NCBI GenBank assembly: GCA_036924085.1
Contig: JAVGWX010000012.1
Coordinates: forward strand, 3,773,249-3,837,248
Direction: 5' to 3'
DNA: 64,000 nt
Origin: Ariolimax columbianus
Lineage: Eukaryota > Mollusca > Gastropoda > Stylommatophora > Arionidae
Below are positions 1 to 12,100 of this stretch, in pieces (positions within the stretch are counted from its first letter, which is position 1; every line of letters starts with the position of its first letter). The translations under genes were made by a program, and so were the position numbers. The notes under the pieces are model-generated. The model was not told the origin of the DNA. It saw nothing but the letters and a program-made list of their open reading frames with translations, and searched no databases.

Positions 1-46
1 CAATCCAATTGGCAACTTCCCCACAGTTAAGTTTGATTTATTTCAG

Positions 47-162
47 CTTACAGAACGGTGACACTGATTCCAGCAGCTTTGTCCAGGCTGAACTTCTCAT
101 CACTAGGGAGTCAGGAGATGGCAAAGAGGACACACTACAGACAGATGTGGTCTTGTCTGACG
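47..162 (+). CDS. PPP1R9: Neurabin exon 1 of window (acidic linker before PP1 site)
   Basis: Encodes the linker ending ...[11 protein letters not shown] just before the PP1-docking exon. The acceptor is either TTTCAG at 41-46 or CTTACAG ending at 53; the frame (tta at 48, aac at 54) works with either. The donor is G|GTGAGT at 163, phase 1, and its single base g162 joins 'ga' of exon 2 to make Gly. The last ~40 bp of the exon plus the donor are tandemly triplicated (51-bp period, see separate entry), so donors at 214 and 265 could lengthen the exon in frame. The region is poorly conserved in the family, so the assignment rests on phase and on being next to exon 2. Confidence 0.75.
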
Positions 163-3100
163 GTGAGTTGTTCAAAGAGGACACACTACAGACAGATGTG
201 GTCTTGTCTGACGGTGAGTTGTTCAAAGAGGACACACTACAGACAGATGTGGTCTTGTCTGACGGTCAGTTGTTTACCTGTTCTTCCTCATTACCTGCTA
301 TTTGATGTTGTTTCTAATCTTGATATGTACATCAGGTATGGGTCGGTCTGGCATTGACTTAACTCGGCTGCTCATCTTCTGCCATGATGTTTAGAAGTCC
401 TCCCATCCCATTTCTTGTGCCTTATAGTTTCTCCAAGATGGTGTAGCTTGTCTAGCCTGACAGTTGCCATATGCCTGGCATGTTACTCTTATTATTATTC
501 GTGCTCCTGGTAATGGCTTCTTCATGTGGTGTACCTTCATGTTTAGTGGCCTGCATGAAGTGAATGGTGTATCTTTGTGTCACCAAACATAAAGATACAC
601 CATTCTCTTCATACATGTCACTAAACATAAAGATACACCATTCACTCCACACATGTCACCAAACATAAAGATTCACCATTCACTTCACACACATGCCACC
701 AAACATAAAGATATACCTCTGATTCACACACGTCACCAAACATAAAGATACACCATTCTCTTCATACATGTCACTAAACATAAAGATACACCATTCACTC
801 CACACATTTCTCCAAACAGAGATACACCATTCACTTCATGCTGTATCTTCATGTTTAGTGATACGTGTGAAGGTTACAAGTTGTTCACTTCTGTTGGTCT
901 GTGGATATACATCATTTCTTTATGCTGCATATGCTCAGCATCATACATGTTCCAGTATCTAGTCCGGGTAAACATTGTTATGTTTTGAAAGGTGCACACT
1001 ATAATACTATTGTTCTGACAGGTGTACACTATAATACTATTGTTCTCACAGGTGTACACTATTATACTATTGTTCTGACAGGTGTACACTATAATACTAT
1101 TGTTCTCACAGGTGTACACTATAATACTATTGTTCTGACAGGTGTACACTATAATACTATTGTTCTCACAGGTGTACACTATAATACTATTGTTCTCACA
1201 GGTGTACACTATAATACTATTGTTCTCACAGGTGTACACTATAATACTATTGCTCTCACAGGTGTACACTATTATACTATTGTTCTCACAGGTGTACACT
1301 ATAATACTATTGCTCTCACAGGTGTACACTATTATACTATTGTTCTCACAGGTGTACACTATAATACTATTGTTCTCACAGGTGTACACTATAATACTAT
1401 TGTTCTCACAGGTGTACACTATAATACTATTGTTCTCACAGGTGTACACTATAATACTATTGTTCTCACAGGTGTACACTATAATACTATTGTTCTCACA
1501 GGTGTACACTATAATACTATTGTTCTCACAGGTGTACACTATAATACTTATGTTCTGACAGGTGTACACTATAATACTATTGTTCTCACAGGTGTACACT
1601 ATAATACTATTGTTCTCACAGGTGTACACTATTATACTATTGTTCTGACAGGTGTACACTATTATACTATTGTTCTCACAGGTGTACACTATTATACTAT
1701 TGTTCTGACAGGTGTACACTATTATACTATTGTTCTCACAGGTGTACACTATAATAATAGGCTTTTGCCTAGCATTAATGAGACACTCTTTAAATCATAG
1801 GTATCGTCCTTTTGGTTATACATGGTCTTTCATAAACTAAGTATTTTTAAGGTTTATATATTTTGGTAATTGGGAATGCAAATAATGTTTGGTTTGCACC
1901 AAATGACAGATAAACTGTCCCAGTATCTGTTTGTGGGGGCGAGGCTTAGAATGTGGCCTACATACCAACAACATCCCAAGATCTCTCAACAGTAAGGAAT
2001 CTGATGAGCACTGCTGGTTGTAGTGGGTGTGTGGAGAGATGAACTCGCACATTGATAAGTCAGAGAATTCAATTGGACAGTTTAGTTGGTGCAGACTGTC
2101 TGCTGTTTAAGGGTTCAATAACTCAAACTTGACACCTTCAATATATCTATATTTTTAGGGGAAAGATTCTGTATAAGGGCATGCAGTCCTCTTGGTTGTA
2201 TCATGCTATGTGCATGACCTTGTTGTTGTGGCAGCTGGTCTCGACTTAGCACTGATAATGACTATGTTTTTTTTGGTATTATAGTGTACACATGTTAGAA
2301 AAATAGTAGTCTGCACCTGTCAGAACAATAGTATTATAGTGTACACCTTTCAGAACAATAGTATTATAGTGTACACCTTTCAGAACAATAATGTTATAGT
2401 GTACACCTGTTAGAACATTAGTATTATAGTGTACACCTGTCAGAACAATAGTATTATAGTGTACACCTTTCAGAACAATAGTATTATAGTGTACACCTGT
2501 CAGAACAATAGTATTATAGTGTACACCTTTCAGAACAATAGTATTATAGTGTACACCTTTCAGAACAATAATGTTATAGTGTACACCTGTCAGAACATTA
2601 GTATTATAGTGTACACCTGTCAGAACAATAGTATTATAGTGTACACCTTTCAGAACAATAATGTTATAGTGTACACCTGTTAGAACATTAGTATTATAGT
2701 GTACACCTGTCAGAACAATAGTATTATAGTGTACACCTTTCAGAACAATAATGTTATAGTGTACACCTGTTAGAACATTAGTATTATAGTGTACACCTGT
2801 CAGAACAATAGGTATTATAGCGTACACCTGTTAGAACATTAGAATTATAGCATACACCTGTCAGAACAATAGTAGTGTACACCTGTCAGAACATAAGTAT
2901 TATAGTGTACACCTGTCAGAACACATGTCATGTAAACATTTACAGTCTCCTTGCCTCTGGTCTCATCTCATGTCATGTACACATTTACACATGCTATCTT
3001 TGCTCCCTGGTCTCCTGTCATGTACACATTTACACATGCTATTTTTGCTCCCTGGTCTGACCTTATGTCATGTACACATTTACAGTTTCCTTGATCCTGG

Positions 3101-6100
3101 TAGGACCTCATGTCATGTACACATTTACACAGTTTCCTTGCCCCTGGTCTGACCTCATGTCATGTACACATTTGCACATGCTATCTTTGCTCCCTGTTCT
3201 GATCTCATATCATGTACACATTTACACAGTTTCCTTGCCCCTGGTCTGACCTCATGTCATGTACACATTTACACATGCTGTCTTTGCTCCCTGGTCTCAT
3301 GTCATGTACACATTTACACATGCTATCTTTGCTCCCTGGTCTGACCTCATGTCATGTACAGATGACGTCATATGTGAGCTTATTCCAACTGGCAGGAGAA
3401 CCTCTTGAGATTGACTACAGCAACTTGACTTTCATTGAGATACCACCCATCTCAAGTGAGGAAGAGGATGATAGTAGTGGGGACGAGGTCAACTACCACA
3501 AGCCATCCAGAGTCTGCTTCAGTAGAAGCCCTATTAGGGTAAGGGGAGAGAGAGAAAGACAGAGTGTGTGTGCGTATATACTCAAGTGTTCATGTGTTTG
3601 TTTCTGCTGTGCTGATTTTTGTATTAAAGTGTTCTATATGATCAGGTTGTTAGCCCTATGTACAACATTATTCAGAGTGCCATGTCATGTTCAGTACAGC
3701 CAAGTTCCATCCAGAGTGCCATGTCATGTTCAGTACAGCCAAGTTCTATCCCAGAGTGCCATGTCATGTTCAGTACAGCCAAGTTCCATCCCAGAGTGCC
3801 ATGTCATGTTCAGTACAGCCAAGTTCCATCTCAGAGTGCCATGTCATGTTCAGTACAGCCAAGTTCCATCCCAGAGTGCCATGTCATGTTCAGTACAGTC
3901 AAGTTCCATCCCAGAGTGCCATGTCATGCTTTAGGTCATATTAGGTATGATAAAAAGAAATATTAAACATAGGAGCAAGGAAGTTTTTTTATTTTTTCAT
4001 TCGCCGAATTTCTCTATTCCCCCAAGGCGGTGTGCGTTGCACTATGGTTTTTTTTTTGTGCCTGTCGGCTCAGTGCATCCGACTTCGGCAATTGTTTGCT
4101 TCCTCCTGAATTTTCTAAGGGTTTGCTTCCCCGGGATAACGGCCGGTACTGTGATGTGGAGCGAACCCAGCACCTCTGAGTTGTCAGTCATGTCACATAA
4201 CCACTAGCCCACAGCATCCCCATTAGCAAGGAAGTGATAGTCAAACTGTATAAAACCCTAGTTAGACCTAGATTGGAGTACTGTGTACAGGTGGTTAGTC
4301 CTTATCATAGAGAGGACATAAACATGCTGTAAAGGACAAAGCTGGCATTTCAGAATTACAGTTATGAATAAAAGACTCAGAAAAACTCAGCCTACAGTGT
4401 CTAGAAAAGAGAAGAATTCGAGGTGACAATACAGGTTTATAAGATAATTAGCAAAACAAAAAATTAGATTATAACAAGTTTTTCAAAATACAATTACCTA
4501 CAAGAACAAGAGGGCATAGCTACAAATTAACTATAAAAAAAAAAGGTCTAGATTAGATATTAGATATTTTTTTTAGTCAGAGAGTGGTGAATACCTGGAA
4601 TGCATTGCCACAGAAAGTAGTGGAGGCACGTACAATTAATGCATTTAAGAATAGATTGTATGCTAATAGCTTTTAGAGCAAGGAAATGTAAATGAAGCTA
4701 GTTGTTTACAGACTCTGCAGAGTCTTCTAAAACATTATAAAGACGTTCAGTTAAATTATCAGTCAGAGTATCATTTACGTGTGTCTGTTTCAGGTTTTTG
4801 CCACATTTTCCACAAATGATTATGATAGACGCAACGAAGATGTTGACCCAGTTGCTGCCTCTGCAGAATATGAGTTGGAAAAACGAGTTGAGAAAATGGA
4901 TGTCTTCCCTGTCCTGTTACAGAAAGGTGAGAGTTCAGACCTAAGGTGGGGCAAATTGAGGAACTTTCTTAGTTTCTTTTCTATTTTATTTCCACCCATT
5001 TTATTTTTGGTTTGTAAAAAGAATGAAAAATACATCATCAGGTGCCCTGCTGGTTGGCGTTGGCGATTATGGACCTCCATCTACTTCTTTTACGGGTGTC
5101 GTTTAGCAAACGCTGTTGTTGATTGTCGCCCATGCCACTTTTTCAGGTTGTCGAACATCTTCTCTTCACATAACATACCAGAAAAAGGATTGCTGCCTTG
5201 TTCTAATTTTTGCAATAAGTTGTCATTGTGTTTGGGCCTCTTCGATGTACTGTATCATTAGTCTTCTTTGTGTTTGGGCATCTTCGATGTACTGTATCAT
5301 TAGTCTTCTTTGTGTTTGGGCATCTTCGATGTACTGTATCATTAGTCTTCTTTGTGTTTGGGCATCTTTGATGTACTGTATCATTCGTCTTCTTTATGTT
5401 TGGGCATCTTCGATTTACTGTATCATTAATCTTCATTGTGTTTTGGCATCTTCGATGTACTGTATCATTAGTCTTCTTTGTGTTTGGGCCTCTTCGATGT
5501 ACTGTATCATTAGTCTTCTTTGTGTTTGGGCATCTTCGATGTACTGTATCATTAGTCTTCTTTGTGTTTGGGCATCTTCGATGTACTGTATCATTAGTCT
5601 TCTTTGTGTTCGGGCATCTTCGATGTACTGAATCATTAGTCTTCTTTGCAGTCCATGGGATCCGCATCGTTCTTTGGTAAAACCACATATCCGTTGCTTC
5701 TACAGATTTATGAGCTTGCTTGCTAATTGTCCATGATTCACTGCCATATGTCAGTACTGGTTCCAAATAGCAACCAAGAACTCTATTTCTCAGTTCCAGC
5801 GACTAGGTTTTGTTGTACAATATTCCTTTCATGAGCTGGAAGACCAATTTTGCTTGGGCTATTCTGCACTGTATTTCATAATTTGCATCTTCCATCTGAT
5901 GTTATGTATGTGTCCAGGTATACATCTTCCATCTGATGTTATGTATGTGTCCAGATATACATCTTCCATCTGATGTTATGTATGTGTCCAGGTATACATC
6001 TTCCATCTGATGTTATGTATGTGTCCAGGTATACATCTTCCATCTGATGTTATGTATGTGTCCAGGTATACATCTTCCATCTGATGTTATGTATGTGTCC

Positions 6101-9100
6101 AGGTATACATCTTCCATCTGATGTTATGTATGTGTCCAGGTATACATCTTCCATCTGATGTTATGTATGTGTCCAGGTATACATCTTCCATCTGATGTTA
6201 TGTATGTGCCCAGGTATACATCTTCCATCTGATGTTATGTATGTGTCCAGGTATACATCTTCCATCTGATGTTATGTATGTGTCCAGGTATACATCTTCC
6301 ATCTGATGTTATGTATGTGCCCAGGTATACATCTTCCATCTGATGTTATGTATGTGTCCAGGTATACATCTTCCATCTGATGTTATGTATGTGCCTAGGT
6401 ATTTAGACGTGTTAACTTATCTCAATTTAGTCCCCTTCGCGTTCACCACATTTCGAAGAGTCTGGTTTCTTCATCACTACCATCACCTCTGATTTCTTTT
6501 AATTGAACCCTTTACAGTCTGACCTAATTTATAAGGTGTTAGTCTTAATGTCTAAGACAAGAACTGTCATTTTATGTGGGTCATGGTTAACACTAAAAAA
6601 ATAATTAAAACTGTAAATTTACAGATAAGCTTTTGTTTATAAATAAAATGTAGCTACACTCCAAGATATGACATGTGTGACATGTTGTTTCAGATAAATA
6701 GTGTGACGGGTTTTACCTTTATCTCTATCCTAGGTCACGGCACTATTTAATCTATTATGTGGCAGGTCTAACGTTATTTCTATCTCTCTATTCTTCCTTA
6801 CCACTATCACTCCTTAACTCACACTTTAATTTAACCACTAACAATTATTTTAACAAAAGTAAAACAAAGAATGTTGATTTCACAAACATCATACACATCA
6901 TATCAAAACACTAGGCTCATAGATCATTTTATATTGTTCATCAATTATTAATGAATTCTAATGTCTCTCAAGAAGTTTGTTATTATCACTTCTCTAACTG
7001 ACTAGGATTACTTCTAGAGTTTCGTGCAATTAGCACAGGACTTACTCTAGCACTAAACTTTAACCAGGGTTCTAATCACGTGGTCGGAATCTAGAAATTG
7101 TTCTATTCACCGTCTATCTCTGTGCGTTGATATAATAATGTCTATCTACAATTTCTCAGTCCACATATATCTGTCCTCGCTCCTCATCTATCTGTCCTCG
7201 CTTGTCGGATGGCCTTATGTTCCACCGCTCAGCTTACACAACATGGATGTCTACCGAGACTTGTCTCGTCTCAACGTAAGGCGGATGTCTACTGGGCCTC
7301 TTGTCTCGTCTCAACATCAGGAAGTCAGTGACTGCAGCTGTGCTCGTGTCTATGACAGATGACAGTGGTTGTGTTACTGTGGTTGTCAGGATGAGGAAAC
7401 ACACAAGTCACGACGGGTCGTCCAGGACGACATCTTCGTGTTGAAGCAACACGTCTCCGTCTGACGAGAATGAAGTCGGGTTACGAGAGACCAGTGTTAG
7501 CGACAACTCTAACAGCACATCACACACACAGACATATTCTTACACGTGTGTGGTCTCTCATTGCCTTTCAGTGTTGGTCTGCTTTGGTGGCTTCTAATTC
7601 TGTCTCTCTATTCTGGTCACTCACTGGCTAAGTTCTGTAGTTTTATCTATCAAGTTGTTCTTGTCTAATATGCTACTTACTAAACTGCACGGTAGAACAC
7701 CATTCTCTGCTGCTTCTGATCTGTCCTTCAATTCTGTCTCCTCCAGCTTATATGCTATGCTCTCTGCCTTGGTCAATGACTTCTCCTTTATTGAGTTTAT
7801 TTCCCACAAACTTTATTTGAACTGGCGTGTCCCAGAGAAAGGCTGCCTTGTTTTTCAAACTACTTAATGACCTATGGGTCACGGAATTTCCAGTTCAAAT
7901 CATGGGAACGAGAACCATTTTGGCTGGACAGCCCCAAACTGCATTGTTTGAGAGGACAATGCCCCGTTCAATGAACCTCATCGGGCAGAGTTCTCAAGTT
8001 ATGTGTGTGTACCACGAACGATAATTTTCAGGGCTTCCCTGGCATTGGCTCGTTGGACCCTTGTAACTGTTACAACAGGACTGTAAGTGGTGCTACTCTA
8101 GTTGGCTGTCAAGGGTTAACTTAACGTCTTTATACTGGTTTAGAAGACCCTGCAGAGTCTTTATACTGGTTTAGAACACCCTGCAGAGTCTTTATACTGG
8201 TTTAGAACACCCTGCAGAGTCTGTATACAACCAGTTACATTTACTTCACCTTGCTCTAAAAGCTATGCACATCCAATCTATTCTTAAATGCATTAACTGT
8301 CCCTGCCTCCACTACCTTCCCTGGCAATGCATTCCAAGCAGACACCACTCTCTGACTAAAAAAATATTTCCTAATATCTAACCTGGACCTCTCTTTAGTC
8401 AGCTTGTAGCTATGCCCTCGTGTTATTGTGGGTGGCTGTATTTAAAAAAAACTTGTTATAGTCTAATTTATCGATTCCTCTGATCATCTTATAAACCTGT
8501 ATTAAGTCACCACGAATTATTCTCTCTTCGAGACACTGTAGGCCGGTTTTTCTGAGTCCGTCCTCATAACTGTAATTCTGGAATCCCACTATCATCTTTG
8601 TCTCTCTTTTTTGTATTCTTTCTAGCATGTTTATGTCCCCTGTATGATAAGGACTCCACACCTGTACACAGTACTCCAATCTAGGTCTAACTAAAGCTTT
8701 ATACAGTTTGACGATCACTTCCTTGCTCCTATGTTTAATATTTCTTTTTATCATACCTAACATTGCATTTGCCTTTTTCACTGCTACCTTAACTTGCTCA
8801 CTCACCTTTCCTGTATGATCTATTATAACCCCTAGTTCCCTTTCCTTATCTATCTTTCTAATATTGTTCTCTCCCATTCTGTAATTATGTTCCATATTGG
8901 ATCTACCCATGTGGATGACTGTACATTTATCTACATTAAACTCCATTCGCCAGCTTACAGACCATTCTTGAATTTGATCTAAATCCGACCTCAATATATC
9001 CACTTCTGCTTTAGATGAGACACTGCTGCATAGTTTTGTGTCATCAGCAAATTTTGCAATCATGGATTCCATATCAATGTCCAAATCATTTATAAATATC

Positions 9101-12100
9101 AAGAACAAAATTGGTCCCAAAACCGAGCCCTGTGGCACACCACTTTTCACTTCACACCACTCAGAGTACTCCTTATTTATGCCCACCCTCTGCCTTCTTC
9201 CCGTTAACCAATTTTCAATCTATTTGGCAACTTCCCACCTATTCCATGTGATTTTAACTTTCGAAATAATCTTTTATGAGGTACTCCTTTGCAAAATCTA
9301 GATAAATAATGTCCACTGGCTCCCCTTTATCTATCATTTTAGTAACCTCCTCCATGAATGAGGAAGATGAGGCCTCTGTTTTCACTTTGCTGAACTACCA
9401 TTTATTATAATGTAAAATTGTAGTGCATTTGACAGTATGTTTTTGAACTAGCACATCTGCTTTTGGATCACACCCACTTTTGAACATTTACACCCACTTT
9501 TGTACCGTCAATGCACTTGTGTACCGTCACATCCACATCTGGAATGTCACACCAACTTTTGGACTGACACATCCACTTTTGGACCGACACATCCACTTTT
9601 GGACTGACACATCCATTTTTCAACCGACATTCACTTTTCGACCGACACATCCACTTTTGGACCGTCACATCCACTTTTGGACCATCACATCCACTATTGG
9701 ACTGACACATTCACTTTTGGAAATCATACATAATGAAAATGGAAATTATATACCTGACAAAAGATCATGGAAAGATGGCAACCATATTTAGAAGAACTAC
9801 TAAATGCTGGAGAAATAAAGGGAGCACAAAATATTGCCATAGAGATCACTAGAGAGCTAGAACCAGATATAATTAAATCAGAGATTCAACACGCTATATA
9901 AGCGACACCATCAAACATGTCACCAGGGCCGGATGACATCCCTGCCGAACTAATCAAGGCAACAAAAGACACAGGCATAACCTGGCTACACAGACTGTAT
10001 AACCTAGTGTGGATTCAACAAGATACACAAGAAGACTGTAAAAGTGCAACAATACTCCGTATATGGAGAAAATAGCAGCAAAAATCACAACAAAATAAAG
10101 GGAAATATCATTACTTAACCATACTGGAAATATATTCTGTAAAATACTGGAGAAAAGACCACACCCAATCATAGAACCGTAGCTTCGCAAAGCACAGGTG
10201 GGATTTAGAAAAAACAGAAGCTGTACAGATACACAGACAACTAGCGGAGAAAACAATAGGGTATGATCAGTTACTGCATGCTGTTTTCGTGGACCAAGAG
10301 AAGACATTCGATCGAGTGAGTAGATACCAACTGTGGACAACACTAGAACGTTATGGAGTAAATAAACATTTGACCAATCTATCTAAAAGTATTTGTGTCA
10401 ATAGCCAATGTACAGTAAGAACAATTGCAGAATAGTCCAAAAAATGTCATATTAGGATTGCGTGTACGCCAAAGTTATCTACTTTACTGTTTATCACAGA
10501 GAGAGAGAGAGAGAGAAAGTAAGAGATATAGAGGCATAATATAATGAGAGATGACAGAGAAGGGGAGAGACTCATATAGATAGGGTTAGTATGAGAGAGA
10601 GAGAGAAAGAGAGAGAGCGAGAGAGAGATTGTGGACTTGCACATAGATGGAGAGACAATTTCTCACACACATTGGTGAGAGTATCGTAGACACACATGCA
10701 CAGAGTGAGATAGAAATATGTTCACACACTAACACACACAGACAGAGAGAGCTTGAGACACAGTAATGGGAGATGATACACACACATGCACAGAGTGAGA
10801 TAGAAATATGTTCACACACTAACACACACAGACAGAGAGAGCTTGAGACACAGTAATGGGAGATGATACACACACATGCACAGAGTGAGATAGAAATATG
10901 TTCACACACTAACACACACAGACAGAGAGAGCTTGAGACACAGTAATGGGAGATGATACACACACATGCACAGAGTGAGATAGAAATATGTTCACACACT
11001 AACACACACAGACAGAGAGAGCTTGAGACACAGTAATGGGAGATGATACACACACATGCACAGAGTGAGATAGAAATATGTTCACACACTAACACACACA
11101 GACAGAGAGAGCTTGAGACACAGTAATGGGAGATGATACACACACATGCACAGAGTGAGATAGAAATATGTTCACACACTAACACACACAGACAGAGAGA
11201 GCTTGAGACACAGTAATGGGAGATGATACACACACATGCACAGAGTGAGATAGAAATATGTTCACACACTAACACACACAGACAGAGAGAGCTTGAGACA
11301 CAGTAATGGGAGATGATACACACACATGCACAGAGTGAGATAGAAATATGTTCACACACTAACACACACAGACAGAGAGAGCTTGAGACACAGTAATGGG
11401 AGATGATACACACACATGCACAGAGTGAGATAGAAATATGTTCACACACTAACACACACAGACAGAGAGAGCTTGAGACACAGTAATGGGAGATGATACA
11501 CACACATGCACAGAGTGAGATAGAAATATGTTCACACACTAACACACACAGACAGAGAGAGCTTGAGACACAGTAATGGGAGATGATACACACACATGCA
11601 CAGAGTGAGATAGAAATATGTTCACACACTAACACACACAGACAGAGAGAGCTTGAGACACAGTAATGGGAGATGATACACACACATGCACAGAGTGAGA
11701 TAGAAATATGTTCACACACTAACACACACAGACAGAGAGAGCTTGAGACACAGTAATGGGAGATGATACACACACATGCACAGAGTGAGATAGAAATATG
11801 TTCACACACTAACACACACAGACAGAGAGAGCTTGAGACACAGTAATGGGAGATGATACACACACATGCACAGAGTGAGATAGAAATATGTTCACACACT
11901 AACACACACAGACAGAGAGAGCTTGAGACACAGTAATGGGAGATGATACACACACATGCACAGAGTGAGATAGAAATATGTTCACACACTAACACACACA
12001 GACAGAGAGAGCTTGAGACACAGTAATGGGAGATGATACACACACATGCACAGAGTGAGATAGAAATATGTTCACACACTAACACACACAGACAGAGAGA

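Larger units (their letters stand above)
5030..6495 (-). mobile_element. RTE-like LINE RT C-terminal fragment with two internal arrays
   Basis: On the minus strand: degraded [17 protein letters not shown] text near 6480, then [12 protein letters not shown] (6400), then [20 protein letters not shown] (about 5745-5690), [19 protein letters not shown], and near 5155-5030 [13 protein letters not shown] and [14 protein letters not shown] text that marks the ORF end. These are typical C-terminal landmarks of RTE/BovB-type reverse transcriptases (YLGxxITSDGRC, YGxESWT). Inside it two tandem arrays (5226-5660; 5886-6400) consist of amplified pieces of this same ORF. It is inactive. Confidence 0.82.

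Noticed and set aside
874..1800. Open frames on both strands over the 30-bp array
   Set aside because: The period divides by three and both strands are open; it is intronic repeat.
9..3360. CRISPR-like array (regular 30-bp units)
   Set aside because: There are no unique spacers between units; the whole period is repeated, and the context is a eukaryotic intron.
7138..7362. Short open frame in intron 3
   Set aside because: No domain, no splice support and no similarity recognised.
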